Part shown: piece by piece, positions 1 through 8,692 of the stretch
Numbering within the stretch: position 1 is the first letter of the stretch
Layout of the letters: the number at the start of each line of letters is the position of its first letter
NCBI GenBank assembly: GCA_012103535.1
Contig: WLWQ01000003.1
Span: 806,001-870,000 of the forward strand
Reading direction: 5' to 3'
DNA: 64,000 nucleotides
DNA from: Pseudomonadales bacterium
GTDB taxonomy: Bacteria > Pseudomonadota > Gammaproteobacteria > Pseudomonadales > Pseudohongiellaceae
Program-made: the position numbers and the translations under genes
The notes under the pieces: model-generated
Databases searched by the model: none
Told to the model about the DNA's origin: nothing
Seen by the model: only the letters and a program-made list of their open reading frames with translations

Positions 1-38
1 ATTAAACCTTAGGATTACTTAATCACAACGGAACACAA

Positions 39-680
39 ATGGCGGAATCAACGGCAGCTAAATCAAACGTCGGTAGGCCTGCTGGCAGGGATAGCGAGAA
101 GGTTCGTTCTGATCTTATTGAGGCTGCTAGACAACATTTTTTGGCGCGGGAATTTAAGGCGGTTTCCATTCGGCAGATTGCAGAATCGGCAGGCGTTAAC
201 GGCGCCATGGTCAACTATTACTTCGGTGGAAAAAAAGGCCTCTATCTCGCCATGGTGGAAGATGTATTAAACGAGCTAAACACAAATTTAAGCAGTTTAA
301 ACACTGCCAACGAGATTACCTTGGCCGAATTCGGTCAGAGCTATTCTCTTGTTCTCGCCAGAAATCCTTGGTGGCCAAACTTTATGATACGGGAAGTATT
401 ATTCAGTGAAGGCGAAGTGCGAGAAGCAGTAATAGAAAAGTTTGGAACTGTAATCGGGCCAAAACTTTTGCACCTGGTACAACAACAAATTGACAACGGT
501 CAATTCCGACAAGATCTAAATCCACAACTGACGCTGATTGCATTTATGGGCATGACAATTTTTCCTTTTCTCGCAAGACCTGTAATCGAACAGGTATTCG
601 GAATGAAGGTTGATGAGTCATTCGTGCATGCAATCTCCGAACACAATCAACAGTTGTTCTTGCATGGCGCAAGTGCCTGA
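39..680 (+). CDS. TetR/AcrR-family transcriptional regulator, CecR-like
   Basis: A 213-residue TetR-type repressor. The N-terminal helix-turn-helix (about residues 22-68) reads as a typical TetR domain, with IRQIAESAGVNGAMVNYYF as the turn and recognition helix and the usual KKGLY continuation. The ligand-binding C-terminal half is not assignable to a ligand by eye. It starts at an ATG with a GGAA-type Shine-Dalgarno 6-7 bp upstream. Fourteen bp downstream an adaptor/ATPase/permease set begins on the same strand. This matches E. coli CecR (YbiH), which controls the ybhGFSR efflux operon. The inferred role is repression of its own operon and the exporter, relieved by an exported compound. No clear operator is seen because only 38 bp of upstream sequence lie in the window. 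Family assignment is firm; the CecR-like role is inferred from context. Confidence 0.88.
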   Translation: MAESTAAKSNVGRPAGRDSEKVRSDLIEAARQHFLAREFKAVSIRQIAESAGVNGAMVNYYFGGKKGLYLAMVEDVLNELNTNLSSLNTANEITLAEFGQSYSLVLARNPWWPNFMIREVLFSEGEVREAVIEKFGTVIGPKLLHLVQQQIDNGQFRQDLNPQLTLIAFMGMTIFPFLARPVIEQVFGMKVDESFVHAISEHNQQLFLHGASA

Positions 681-694
681 ACTTGGTATTGATT

Positions 695-1648
695 ATGACT
701 AAATCACTAATCCAACTATTTACTGGCTTCCTCTTAATCAGCGTATTAGTCGCTTGCGAAGAGCAGCCACTAATGGCAGTAGGTCAATTGGAATCAGATC
801 GGGTCGAAATAATTGCCGAATCGAATGAGCCAATCATTTCGATTCCGGTATTGGAAGGCGACAGTCTAAATCTAGGCGGCATCATCCTACGTCAGGATAC
901 AAATAGACTCGATATAAAAATTCGCGAAGCGGAAGCCAATATCGAACGCATTCAGGCAATTCTGGATGAACAGATAGCAGGACCAAGAATTGAAATTATC
1001 GATGCCATGAAGGCAAATCTTCTGGAAGCAAATATTGAAAGTGATTTTCGCGACCGTGAGCTTAATCGGCTAGTGGGTCTGCGGGAACAAAATCTGACAT
1101 CGATTGAAAGCGTCGATACGGCAGAGATGCTGCTGCAGCGAGCAAACGCCCGAATAAGTCTATTTGCAGCACAACTCGCGGAATTGGAGGCCGGTACACG
1201 AGTAGAGCAAATTGAACAAACCAGGCATCAGCTGAATCAGGCAGGTATACAAATGAGCAGTCTCCGCTTCGATCGCGAACGTCTGTTTGTTATTGCCACA
1301 GCGCCGGGTATTGTCGACTCGTTGCCTTTCGAAGTCGGAGAGCGACCACGAGTTGGTGATGTAGTGGCTGTCTTACTTGCAGGCCCTCAACCCTATGCTC
1401 GTGTTTATATCCCGGAAACGGTGCGAGTTAGTGTGAACATTGGGACTCAACTACAGGTTCACATAGACGGCCTGGAAGCACCTGTTACCGGAACAGTTAG
1501 GCGAATCGCATCGGAATCGAGTTTTACGCCTTACTTTGCACTTACCGAAAGGGATCGCAGCAGACTCTCCTATATGGCCGAAATTGCCTTGCAAGAAACC
1601 GGAATTCGATTGCCGGAAGGCGTTCCGGTTCAAGTCTACTTTGAATAG
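695..1648 (+). CDS. HlyD/YbhG-like periplasmic adaptor lipoprotein
   Basis: A membrane-fusion (adaptor) protein of about 317 residues for an ABC exporter. A hydrophobic leader ends in LVAC with Cys21 as the lipidation site, so it should be an inner-membrane-anchored lipoprotein. A split lipoyl-like half (around SIPVLEGDSLNLGGIIL) is followed by a long Glu/Gln/Arg-rich helical hairpin (about 70-200), then the second half and a beta-barrel region. This is the YbhG/HlyD_D23 architecture. I chose the ATG at 695; an in-frame TTG at 683 would add four residues but has no better ribosome site. The stop is 2 bp before the ATPase start, so the genes are co-transcribed. Expected role: linking the inner-membrane ABC transporter to an outer-membrane channel, which is not encoded here. 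Confidence 0.82.
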   Translation: MTKSLIQLFTGFLLISVLVACEEQPLMAVGQLESDRVEIIAESNEPIISIPVLEGDSLNLGGIILRQDTNRLDIKIREAEANIERIQAILDEQIAGPRIEIIDAMKANLLEANIESDFRDRELNRLVGLREQNLTSIESVDTAEMLLQRANARISLFAAQLAELEAGTRVEQIEQTRHQLNQAGIQMSSLRFDRERLFVIATAPGIVDSLPFEVGERPRVGDVVAVLLAGPQPYARVYIPETVRVSVNIGTQLQVHIDGLEAPVTGTVRRIASESSFTPYFALTERDRSRLSYMAEIALQETGIRLPEGVPVQVYFE

Positions 1649-1650
1649 CC

Positions 1651-2598
1651 ATGAGTGATTCTGAATTTGCAATTACATCTCAGGGATTGACCCGACGCTT
1701 CGGGTCGCTGATTGCAGTTAATGAAGTTGATCTGAAAATTCCTCGAGGCCAGATCTATGGCTTTCTCGGACCCAATGGATCTGGCAAGTCCACCACAATA
1801 CGAATGTTATGTGGATTGTTAACTCCCAGTGCAGGTTCTGCACAAGTGCTGGGGATGGATACCCGTAAGGAATCTGAAAAGCTAAAGCAACTAATTGGCT
1901 ATATGACCCAGAGGTTCTCATTATTCGAAGACATGTCCGTCATGGAAAACCTGCGATTTATAAGCGAGATCTATGCAATTGATCGTAAGTCCCGGAAGAC
2001 ACGAGTCGCTGAGTTGTTAGAAAAATTCGATCTAAGTAGTCGCATCAAACAGAAAGCAGGAACCCTAAGTGGTGGTCAGAAACAACGTTTGGCTCTGGCA
2101 GCCGCTACGTTGCATAAACCGAAAATTCTCTTTCTCGATGAACCTACCAGCGCGGTCGATCCGCAGAATCGCCGGGATTTCTGGGAAACTCTGTTTGAAT
2201 TAGCAGAGCAAGGCACGACTATTCTAGTGTCCACTCACTATATGGATGAAGCGGCACGCTGTCATCGCCTGGCAATTCTCGATCAGGGTGTGAAAGTAGC
2301 AGATGGCTCACCTCGTGAACTAGGAAACGAAATTCATTCTCATGTAATCGAAGTCAGCGCAGAGGATCCAAACCTAGCTCGGGCAGCATTAGTTGATGAA
2401 GCAAAAATAATCAGCATCACGCAGCTCGGTGTGCGCCTGCGAATTCTTATTCCAAAAGAGTTTTCCGGTCCGGTTGAAATTGTCAGTAGCAGACTAGGAC
2501 AGGCAAACGTCGATGCCGAAGTCGAGCAGGTTTTCCCGGATCTTGAAGATGTGTTTGTAGCAGTCACCGAATTGAGGCGTGAGGCCATTGCCGCATGA
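1651..2598 (+). CDS. ABC exporter ATP-binding protein (YbhF/CcmA-like)
   Basis: A 315-residue ABC ATPase for a type-2 (ABC-2) exporter. All motifs are present: Walker A GPNGSGKST (about residue 41), a Q-loop region around MTQRFSLFEDMS, signature LSGGQKQR, Walker B ILFLDEPTSAVD and the switch histidine in VSTHYMDEA. The roughly 80-residue C-terminal extension is typical of drug/polysaccharide exporter ATPases. YbhF of E. coli carries two ATPase domains; this protein has one. It follows the adaptor gene by 2 bp. Its stop overlaps, as ATGA, the start of a 27-codon ORF that copies the beginning of the downstream permease. Confidence 0.93.
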   Translation: MSDSEFAITSQGLTRRFGSLIAVNEVDLKIPRGQIYGFLGPNGSGKSTTIRMLCGLLTPSAGSAQVLGMDTRKESEKLKQLIGYMTQRFSLFEDMSVMENLRFISEIYAIDRKSRKTRVAELLEKFDLSSRIKQKAGTLSGGQKQRLALAAATLHKPKILFLDEPTSAVDPQNRRDFWETLFELAEQGTTILVSTHYMDEAARCHRLAILDQGVKVADGSPRELGNEIHSHVIEVSAEDPNLARAALVDEAKIISITQLGVRLRILIPKEFSGPVEIVSSRLGQANVDAEVEQVFPDLEDVFVAVTELRREAIAA

Positions 2599-2678
2599 AA
2601 TCATTGATTCGAATTATTGCAGTCATGCGAAATGAGTTAATAGAAAATTTCTCGATTATTAGGGCAGTGATTCTATGA
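2595..2678 (+). pseudogene. 27-codon remnant or leader duplicating the permease N-terminus
   Basis: A short ORF starts at ATG 2595, overlapping the ATPase stop as ATGA, and ends at TGA 2678, overlapping the permease start as ATGA. Its first 14 residues, MKSLIRIIAVMRNE, nearly copy the permease start MKSLIRIFAVMRKE, and the DNA match runs about 40 bp before diverging. The simplest reading is the residue of a second tandem permease gene: YbhS and YbhR are two permeases in related operons. An internal deletion would have left a frame that still couples translation of ATPase and permease. It could instead be a functional coupling peptide. No ribosome site separate from the coupling arrangement is evident. 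Confidence 0.5.
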
Positions 2679-3775
2679 AATCATTGATTCGAATCTTCGC
2701 AGTGATGAGGAAAGAGTTTCTGCAGCTTAGTCGCGATCGACTCACTTTTGGCATGATTGTAGGTATTCCGCTTATCCAGTTATTGATGTTCGGTTATGCA
2801 ATCAACACCGACGTGCGTAATTTGTCAGCAGCCTACAGCGATGAAGCTGACACTCATCTATCACGTGAATTTATAGCGGAAATCTCAGCCTCTCAGGTCA
2901 TTAACATAAGGCATCGAGTGTCCAGTGCTCAGGAACTGAATCAACTACTGGATAACGGGACGATATCGATTGGAATTTACATACCCGATGATTTTGACCG
3001 CCGCGTGATTAACAGAGATCGGCAGGCGGTACAGCTACTAGTAGATGGCACGGATCCAATAATTCTTGGCGTGGCCCAGCAACTAACCTCAATTCCAATT
3101 GCCTTCGATTCCCAAACTTCGATTAGACCTGATTCCAACCTCATTGAAGTGCGTAACTACTACAACCCAGAACGGCGCTCTGCGGTGAATATCGTGCCGG
3201 GCTTAGTTGGGGTAATTCTTACCATGACCATGGTGCTCTTCACAGCCGTGGCAATAGTGCGAGAGAAAGAGCGTGGCAATATGGAATTACTAATAAACAC
3301 GCCGGTAAAAACCCCTGAACTGATGCTAGGAAAAATATTTCCTTACATCTTTATTGGCCTAATTCAATTGGTCATTATTCTTTCGGCTGGCAGGATTTTA
3401 TTTTCTGTACCAATGCGAGGATCCGGATTGGATGTTTTTGCCACATCGTTACTCTTTATCGCGACGAATCTGTCACTAGGGCTTCTAATTTCTACTATCT
3501 CCAAAACTCAGTTCCAGGCGATGCAAATGGCATTCTTTATACTTCTTCCATCAATTCTGCTTTCAGGATTTATGTTTCCCTTCGATGGAATGCCAGTAGC
3601 CGCTCAATACATCGCCGAAGTACTGCCACTCACCCATTTTAATAGACTGATCAGAGGTATCGTGCTGAGAGGCGCAGATATGATGAGTATGTGGGATGAG
3701 CTGGTAGCACTGGCGGCCTTTATGTTCATAGCGCTCACACTTGCAATCGCCCGTTTTAATAAGCGGCTAGACTAA
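2675..3775 (+). CDS. ABC-2 type permease (YbhS/YbhR-like)
   Basis: A 366-residue inner-membrane permease. A first transmembrane segment lies at about residues 24-44, followed by a large periplasmic domain (about 45-175) and five or so C-terminal transmembrane helices from about residue 180. The family signature region EKERGNMELLINTPVKTPELMLGK follows the second helix, as in YhhJ/YbhR permeases. Only one permease is present, so the transporter would be a homodimer, unlike the YbhS-YbhR heterodimer. The gene is coupled to the preceding remnant ORF by an ATGA overlap and ends just before a strong bidirectional terminator. The substrate is unknown; the TetR, adaptor and exporter context suggests efflux of a xenobiotic or lipophilic compound. 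Confidence 0.9.
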   Translation: MKSLIRIFAVMRKEFLQLSRDRLTFGMIVGIPLIQLLMFGYAINTDVRNLSAAYSDEADTHLSREFIAEISASQVINIRHRVSSAQELNQLLDNGTISIGIYIPDDFDRRVINRDRQAVQLLVDGTDPIILGVAQQLTSIPIAFDSQTSIRPDSNLIEVRNYYNPERRSAVNIVPGLVGVILTMTMVLFTAVAIVREKERGNMELLINTPVKTPELMLGKIFPYIFIGLIQLVIILSAGRILFSVPMRGSGLDVFATSLLFIATNLSLGLLISTISKTQFQAMQMAFFILLPSILLSGFMFPFDGMPVAAQYIAEVLPLTHFNRLIRGIVLRGADMMSMWDELVALAAFMFIALTLAIARFNKRLD

Positions 3776-3800
3776 TTTTTTCAAATTAAGATTTTAAAAT

Positions 3801-3834
3801 GAAAAAACGGAGCGAAAATTCGCTCCGTTTTTTC
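3801..3834. terminator. Bidirectional rho-independent terminator
   Basis: A perfect hairpin has arms CGGAGCGAA / TTCGCTCCG extended by six A:T pairs, leaving a run of T on each strand. It lies between the convergent exporter operon and iorB, so it can stop transcription from both sides. Confidence 0.92.
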
Positions 3835-3853
3835 ATCTTGCCTTAGCTATTCT

Positions 3854-6070
3854 CTAAACTTGCGCCACCGGATTAGAACGAGAGAAATCGTGATTCTTAA
3901 TCGGTAACTCACGAACACGTTGGCCAGTAAGAATGTAGATGGCATTAGTCACTGCTGCTGCGATTGGTGGTGTAGCAGGTTCGCCGAGACCGCCCAGTGC
4001 TTCGCCGGATTCCACGATGTGGACTTCAATTTCTGGCGAAGTCGCCATTCTCACCATTTCATAATCCGGGAAATTGCCTTGGGCAACGCGTCCATTCTCT
4101 AATGTTATTTCACCGTAGAGTGCAGCAGATAATCCAAAAATGATTCCGCTTTCAATCTGTGCTTCCACCGTATCTGGATTCACTGCCCAACCACAATCGA
4201 TAGCACAGGTTACTTTGTGCACGATGGGTTGATTGTCTGCGTCCATCGACACTTCGGCAACTTCAGCCACGAAACTACCAAAACTTTCTTGAACGGCGAT
4301 TCCTAGGGCATGGCCTGCGGGTAAGTTTTGACCATAACCGGCGGCTTCTGCTGCAACCTCGAGTACTTTTCGATGACGGGGATGTTCTTGCAGTAGATCC
4401 ATTCGCATTTGATATGGATTGACACCTGCCCGATGCGCAACTTCATCCATAAACGATTCAGTAAAGAATGTTTGTTGTGAATGATCCACGCTCCGCCAGG
4501 CCGCGATCGGAACATGAGTATCTCCGTCTACAACACGAATCGATTGATGCTCGATTCCATAAGGTATATGTGAGGCGCCAGGTACCTGAATAGGACCGGT
4601 AAAACGACTATGCCACGCAGTGACATTGTTATTTGCATCGAAAGCGGCCTTAAAATTGTTGTGCACTGCTGGGCGGTAATAATCCTGCTGCATATCATCT
4701 TCACGACTGAATACAGTCTTTACTGGCACATCAAATTCTTTTGCGATCAGTGTGGCGTGATCAATCATGTTCCAGTTAAAAGGTAATCTGCGCCCGTAAC
4801 CCCCACCACAATATGTCTGATGAAAGGTGACGTTTTCTTCGGCCAATCCTGCAATGCTAGCAACCCGTCCCCTCATGCTGAGTGCGTCTTGAGTGCTGGT
4901 CCACATGTCAGCGCGGTCGCCCTGGATATGCACTGTACAGTTCATGGGTTCCATTGCCGCATGGGCGAGATAGGGCACCCGGTAGTTCGCTTCGATTACA
5001 TCTGCAGCATTTTCTAATGCGGCTTCGGCATCACCCACTTCCTTATCAGTGCTGCCATTACTCTCCGCCAGCGCTCGATCAAAACGCGCGGCGATATCAG
5101 CACTGGAAATATTCTCATTATCAGATTCTTCAAAAGTTGCGTTTACCAACTCAAGCGCCTTTTTCGCACGCCAATAATTGTCGGCGACAACCGCTACTGA
5201 ATCTTCTAATTCAACTACGCGCTCAACACCTCGTTGCGCAAGAGCTTCGCTTGCATCGACCGAGACAAGTCTGGTTCCGAAAACTGGAGCAAGCTTTATT
5301 GCCGCGTACAACATGTCTTCACTATGGGCATCGAGGCCATACATGGCAGAACCGTCAACCTTCGCCGGTATGTCGTTTCTGGAAATTGCCTTGCCCATAA
5401 TGTTGAATTGCGAGCGATCCTTTAACACTGGATCTTCAGGTGGCTCTAATAAAGCTGCATCGGCAGCCAGTTCGCCGTAGCTGAACGAACGACCGGAAGC
5501 ATTGTGATGCACATGACTTAGTTCAGTTGTTAATTCTGTAGTTGGCACATTCCAGCGATTTGCCGCCGCAGTAATTAACATTTCACGAGCAGCTGCACCG
5601 GCGGTTCGCATTGCAGTGTCTCCGGTATAACGCACTGAAGTACTTCCGCCTGTTGTTTGCAAATTCATTAACTCTGCCACTGCAAAGGCACTTACGTTGA
5701 CTAAACCCATTAGGAAATTAGGTACACCAAACTCTCCGGCAAAACCTTTAACTAAATCGCCATTGGCAAACAAGTCGATTGCGGGCGCTTGTTCTATATT
5801 TATATCTTCCCAGTCTGCGTCGAGTTCATCCGCCGCCATCATAGATAATGCCGTGTGAATACCCTGGCCCATTTCAGAATGGGGTACATAAATCGTGACT
5901 TCGTTACTTGGATCAATCTTTATAAAGGAGGTGACAAATCGTTCCGTACCTTGAACCAATTCAGCATTGGCACGGCGATGTCGGGTAGGACGAGTCGCGG
6001 AATAACCAATGAGTACACCGCCACCAGCGACTGCGCCTGCTAAAATAAACCTTCTTCTATTCATCTTCAT
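3854..6070 (-). CDS. iorB: Isoquinoline 1-oxidoreductase-like molybdopterin subunit
   Basis: A 738-residue large subunit of a xanthine-oxidase-family hydroxylase of the IorB type. The N-terminus has a twin-arginine signal (NRRRFILAG followed by a glycine/alanine hydrophobic stretch), so the folded cofactor-loaded enzyme is exported. Molybdopterin-binding stretches include CGGGYGRR and GGSTSVRYTGD; the conserved GLGEPATPP near the C-terminus carries the expected catalytic glutamate. Two close ATGs (6070 and 6064) are possible; a GGGGG ribosome site precedes the first. It lies 12 bp after iorA. No FAD subunit is present, as usual for IorAB enzymes, which pass electrons to a quinone or cytochrome c. 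The substrate cannot be read from sequence; aldehydes or N-heterocycles are known for the family. Confidence 0.88.
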   Translation of the reverse strand: MKMNRRRFILAGAVAGGGVLIGYSATRPTRHRRANAELVQGTERFVTSFIKIDPSNEVTIYVPHSEMGQGIHTALSMMAADELDADWEDINIEQAPAIDLFANGDLVKGFAGEFGVPNFLMGLVNVSAFAVAELMNLQTTGGSTSVRYTGDTAMRTAGAAAREMLITAAANRWNVPTTELTTELSHVHHNASGRSFSYGELAADAALLEPPEDPVLKDRSQFNIMGKAISRNDIPAKVDGSAMYGLDAHSEDMLYAAIKLAPVFGTRLVSVDASEALAQRGVERVVELEDSVAVVADNYWRAKKALELVNATFEESDNENISSADIAARFDRALAESNGSTDKEVGDAEAALENAADVIEANYRVPYLAHAAMEPMNCTVHIQGDRADMWTSTQDALSMRGRVASIAGLAEENVTFHQTYCGGGYGRRLPFNWNMIDHATLIAKEFDVPVKTVFSREDDMQQDYYRPAVHNNFKAAFDANNNVTAWHSRFTGPIQVPGASHIPYGIEHQSIRVVDGDTHVPIAAWRSVDHSQQTFFTESFMDEVAHRAGVNPYQMRMDLLQEHPRHRKVLEVAAEAAGYGQNLPAGHALGIAVQESFGSFVAEVAEVSMDADNQPIVHKVTCAIDCGWAVNPDTVEAQIESGIIFGLSAALYGEITLENGRVAQGNFPDYEMVRMATSPEIEVHIVESGEALGGLGEPATPPIAAAVTNAIYILTGQRVRELPIKNHDFSRSNPVAQV

Positions 6071-6082
6071 TGTTAGCCCCCT

Positions 6083-6556
6083 TTATGCAGTTGCCAGAGC
6101 GCGAATGGCTTTGCGCACTCTTGGATAGGAGCCACATCGACAAACGTTGGTGATGCCGGCATCAATTTCAGCATCAGTTGGGCTTGGATTGCTGGCTAGA
6201 AAAGAAGAGACCGCCATTATCATGCCGGATTGGCAGTAACCACACTGTGGAATCTGATGGTCGATCCAGGCCTGTTGAACTGCGGATAAATCAGGCGCTG
6301 AAGTATTGGTGCCTGCCACGGCAACGGCCAGTCCTTCAATGGTGATGATTTCCTGACCTTCAACGGCGGATACCGGAGTGACGCAGCTTCTTATGGCGTT
6401 GCCATTAACATGGACTGTACAGGCACCGCAGGATGCAATACCGCATCCGAATTTTGTACCGGTCATACCAAGTTCATCGCGAATTGCCCATAACAACGGC
6501 ATATCCGCTTCCACATCCAGCGTATGTTCTACGCCATTTACCTTAAAAGTAGCCAT
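6083..6556 (-). CDS. iorA: Isoquinoline 1-oxidoreductase-like [2Fe-2S] subunit
   Basis: A 157-residue iron-sulfur subunit of the molybdenum hydroxylase. Residues 2-75 form a plant-ferredoxin-type domain with ligands in [12 protein letters not shown] and a later cysteine in RSC. The C-terminal helical domain carries [10 protein letters not shown] and CRCG for the second cluster. I chose the ATG at 6556 because GAGGGGG lies 6 bp upstream; upstream in-frame ATGs at 6562 and 6583 fit the ribosome site less well. It is the first gene of the iorA-iorB pair and is divergent from the iron alcohol dehydrogenase, with about 160 bp between them for both promoters. Confidence 0.9.
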   Translation of the reverse strand: MATFKVNGVEHTLDVEADMPLLWAIRDELGMTGTKFGCGIASCGACTVHVNGNAIRSCVTPVSAVEGQEIITIEGLAVAVAGTNTSAPDLSAVQQAWIDHQIPQCGYCQSGMIMAVSSFLASNPSPTDAEIDAGITNVCRCGSYPRVRKAIRALATA

Positions 6557-6717
6557 TTCCATCCCCCTCATTAATGGGAACACAGTGATCCAAGCAGGAT
6601 ATAGCAGGGCACTCCGGGCATCAATCTGAAATTTCCCCAGAACCTACTCATCAATAGGATCATAGGTTGGGCTGTGGGAGAATGCGCAGCTTAGTTGAAG
6701 GTATTGATTACTGATTT

Positions 6718-7887
6718 ATGGAATTTAACTACTCAGCTCTTGAAACCGTGGTTGTCGGGAAGTCTGTAAATGCTGAGTTGCCAAGATTGGCGGATAAACT
6801 CGAAGCAAATCGTATCTTTCTTTTTGCTTCTAACAGTTTAAGTCGCGCTACCAACAGTTTTGCTGAATTACGGGATTCATTGGATGAAAGATGCATTGGG
6901 CTGTTTGATCAAATCGGGGCTCATACTCCACGAGAAGACGTGCTTACTGCCTTAGCATCCGTTAAAGAGTCGGATGCCGATCTATTGGTTGCTCTCGGAG
7001 GAGGATCAATTATTGATGCTGCTAAAGCTGTGCAACTTGCACTCGATCAGGATGTAAAAACTGAAGATGATTTACTCGAGTATGCACAACACAGCGACGG
7101 TTCGCGAGGTTCGAAATGGGGAGATTTCAGTTTATTTACAGGTGGTTCAAAAATTCGACAGATAGCTGTGCCAACAACATTGTCTGGTGCAGAGTACAGT
7201 AATAATGCGGGAGTGCTTAACTCCAAAAATTCTGCAAAGGAAGGATATCGCGGAATCGATCTGTGCCCCCAATGCATTGTCTACGACCCACAACTCGCCA
7301 CTCATACTCCTGAGTGGTTATGGCTTTCAACAGCAATTCGGTCGCTGGATCATGCGATTGAAGGATTCTGTTCTAATGAAACTACTCCCTTTTTAGATGC
7401 CCATTTTATCGAAGCAATGAAATTGTTTGCAGATTCATTGCCAAAAGTTAAAACCGATTCAGAGAATCTTGAAGCTCGTGCGGAAAATTTTCAGGCTGTT
7501 TGGTTGGCTTGTTGCGGATTAGGAACGGTATCTCATGGTGCCAGTCATGGTATTGGCTATATTCTCGGAAGTTACTGTAGTGTTCCTCACGGTCATACAT
7601 CGTGTGTTATGCTTCCAGCAGTTTTGCAATGGAACAGTAATGGGTTCTCCCAAAGACAAAAGAATATTTCTGATGCACTAGGTAAGCCCAATCTCAGCGC
7701 AAGTGATGCGGTAAAAGACCTGGTTTCAAGCCTGGGTCTTCCCACTTCGTTACAGGAAGTTGGAGTAAAGGAAGAGCATCTGGATGAAATAGCTGCACGG
7801 GCAATAAAACACCCTGTCGTCAGACGTAATCCCAGGAGTCTCACAGATGCAGCCCAAGTGCGAGAGATTCTACAACTCGCCTGGTGA
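6718..7887 (+). CDS. Iron-containing alcohol dehydrogenase / maleylacetate reductase family
   Basis: A 389-residue group III (Fe-dependent) dehydrogenase. The NAD(P)-binding region has GGGSIIDAAKAV (about residues 96-107) followed by PTTLSGAEYS. Metal ligands are visible as the Asp in RSLDHAIEGF and histidines in ASHGIGY and VPHGHTS. The closest-looking relatives are maleylacetate-reductase-like dehydrogenases, but without the ring-cleavage genes that normally surround them, so the substrate stays open. The gene is divergent from iorA and 121 bp upstream of a GST gene on the same strand. An aldehyde/alcohol role alongside the molybdenum hydroxylase is possible but is inference only. Confidence 0.85.
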   Translation: MEFNYSALETVVVGKSVNAELPRLADKLEANRIFLFASNSLSRATNSFAELRDSLDERCIGLFDQIGAHTPREDVLTALASVKESDADLLVALGGGSIIDAAKAVQLALDQDVKTEDDLLEYAQHSDGSRGSKWGDFSLFTGGSKIRQIAVPTTLSGAEYSNNAGVLNSKNSAKEGYRGIDLCPQCIVYDPQLATHTPEWLWLSTAIRSLDHAIEGFCSNETTPFLDAHFIEAMKLFADSLPKVKTDSENLEARAENFQAVWLACCGLGTVSHGASHGIGYILGSYCSVPHGHTSCVMLPAVLQWNSNGFSQRQKNISDALGKPNLSASDAVKDLVSSLGLPTSLQEVGVKEEHLDEIAARAIKHPVVRRNPRSLTDAAQVREILQLAW

Positions 7888-8008
7888 GCCTGGCCAAATT
7901 GTGATGTGATCGTCGATACAAACTCAGATATTGAAGCTAGAATAAGAATAGTAGCTACATGCTTGACTAGATATCCAAAATCTACCAATTCATTGGAGGC
8001 TAATCCCA

Positions 8009-8689
8009 ATGAACACTGAGCAAGAAGCAGTAGAAGAGAACATTCCTAAAGTTACTTATTTCGACGCCCGCGGTCGAGCCGAAGTTATTCGTATTCTATT
8101 AGAAGAAACAAATACGACTTATCACGAAAGAAGAATCTCAATAGAAGAGTGGCCGGAACTAAAATCTAATTTCACCTTTGGCCAACTGCCAGTTTACGAA
8201 GAGGGAAGTCTGCTGCTCAATCAATCAAACGCAATCTATCGCTACCTGGGCAGAAAATTCGATCTCTATGGAGACAGCATGTTTGAGCATGTTCGTTGCG
8301 ATATTGTTCAGGAAACCTTTGTAGATGCACAGAATACTCTGGGGGGATTTTTCTGGAATCCAGATTTCGAAAAATTACGGGATGAATTTGAAAAAAGTGA
8401 ACTACCTGATCTTCTTCTAAGGATGCAGGGATTGTTTGAAACTAACAGTGAAAATAGTGGATACTGGGTTGGCAATCGATTAAGTTTCGTCGACATCATC
8501 GCCTGGCATTTTCTAGATTACGTCCGGCCCTTTTCGCTAAAGACCTTGTGTCAATTCGAGCAGCTCTGTCGTTTTAAAGAACTAATCGAAGAGCGACCTC
8601 GAATTTCTGCCTACCTGAATTCAGACAGAAGGCCTAAAACCATGACCGTAGATCTCGCTCCATTCGGCGGAACTCCTGAAACCAGTTAA
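8009..8689 (+). CDS. Glutathione S-transferase, sigma-like class
   Basis: A 226-residue cytosolic-type GST. The N-terminal thioredoxin-like domain has YFDARGRAEVIRILL, a motif typical of sigma/mu/pi-like enzymes with a catalytic Tyr (about residue 17), followed by the cis-proline region FGQLPVYEEG and the glutathione-binding QSNAIYRYLGRKF. The all-helical domain contains the N-capping region NRLSFVDIIAWHFLD. A GGAGG site lies 11 bp before the ATG. The stop is 3 bp before the next gene, a TraB/TIKI-like exported protein, so the two are probably co-transcribed. Sigma-like GSTs are commoner in animals but occur widely in marine Gammaproteobacteria. Confidence 0.88.
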   Translation: MNTEQEAVEENIPKVTYFDARGRAEVIRILLEETNTTYHERRISIEEWPELKSNFTFGQLPVYEEGSLLLNQSNAIYRYLGRKFDLYGDSMFEHVRCDIVQETFVDAQNTLGGFFWNPDFEKLRDEFEKSELPDLLLRMQGLFETNSENSGYWVGNRLSFVDIIAWHFLDYVRPFSLKTLCQFEQLCRFKELIEERPRISAYLNSDRRPKTMTVDLAPFGGTPETS

Positions 8690-8692
8690 GCG

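Noticed and set aside
4882-5400. 172-codon open frame opposite iorB
   Set aside because: It lies entirely inside the well-supported iorB gene on the other strand; composition (His/Arg/Gln rich) is typical of an antisense shadow.
7047-8009. Minus-strand ORFs across the Fe-ADH gene and its 3' flank
   Set aside because: Antisense to the alcohol dehydrogenase with its intact metal ligands; no family match.
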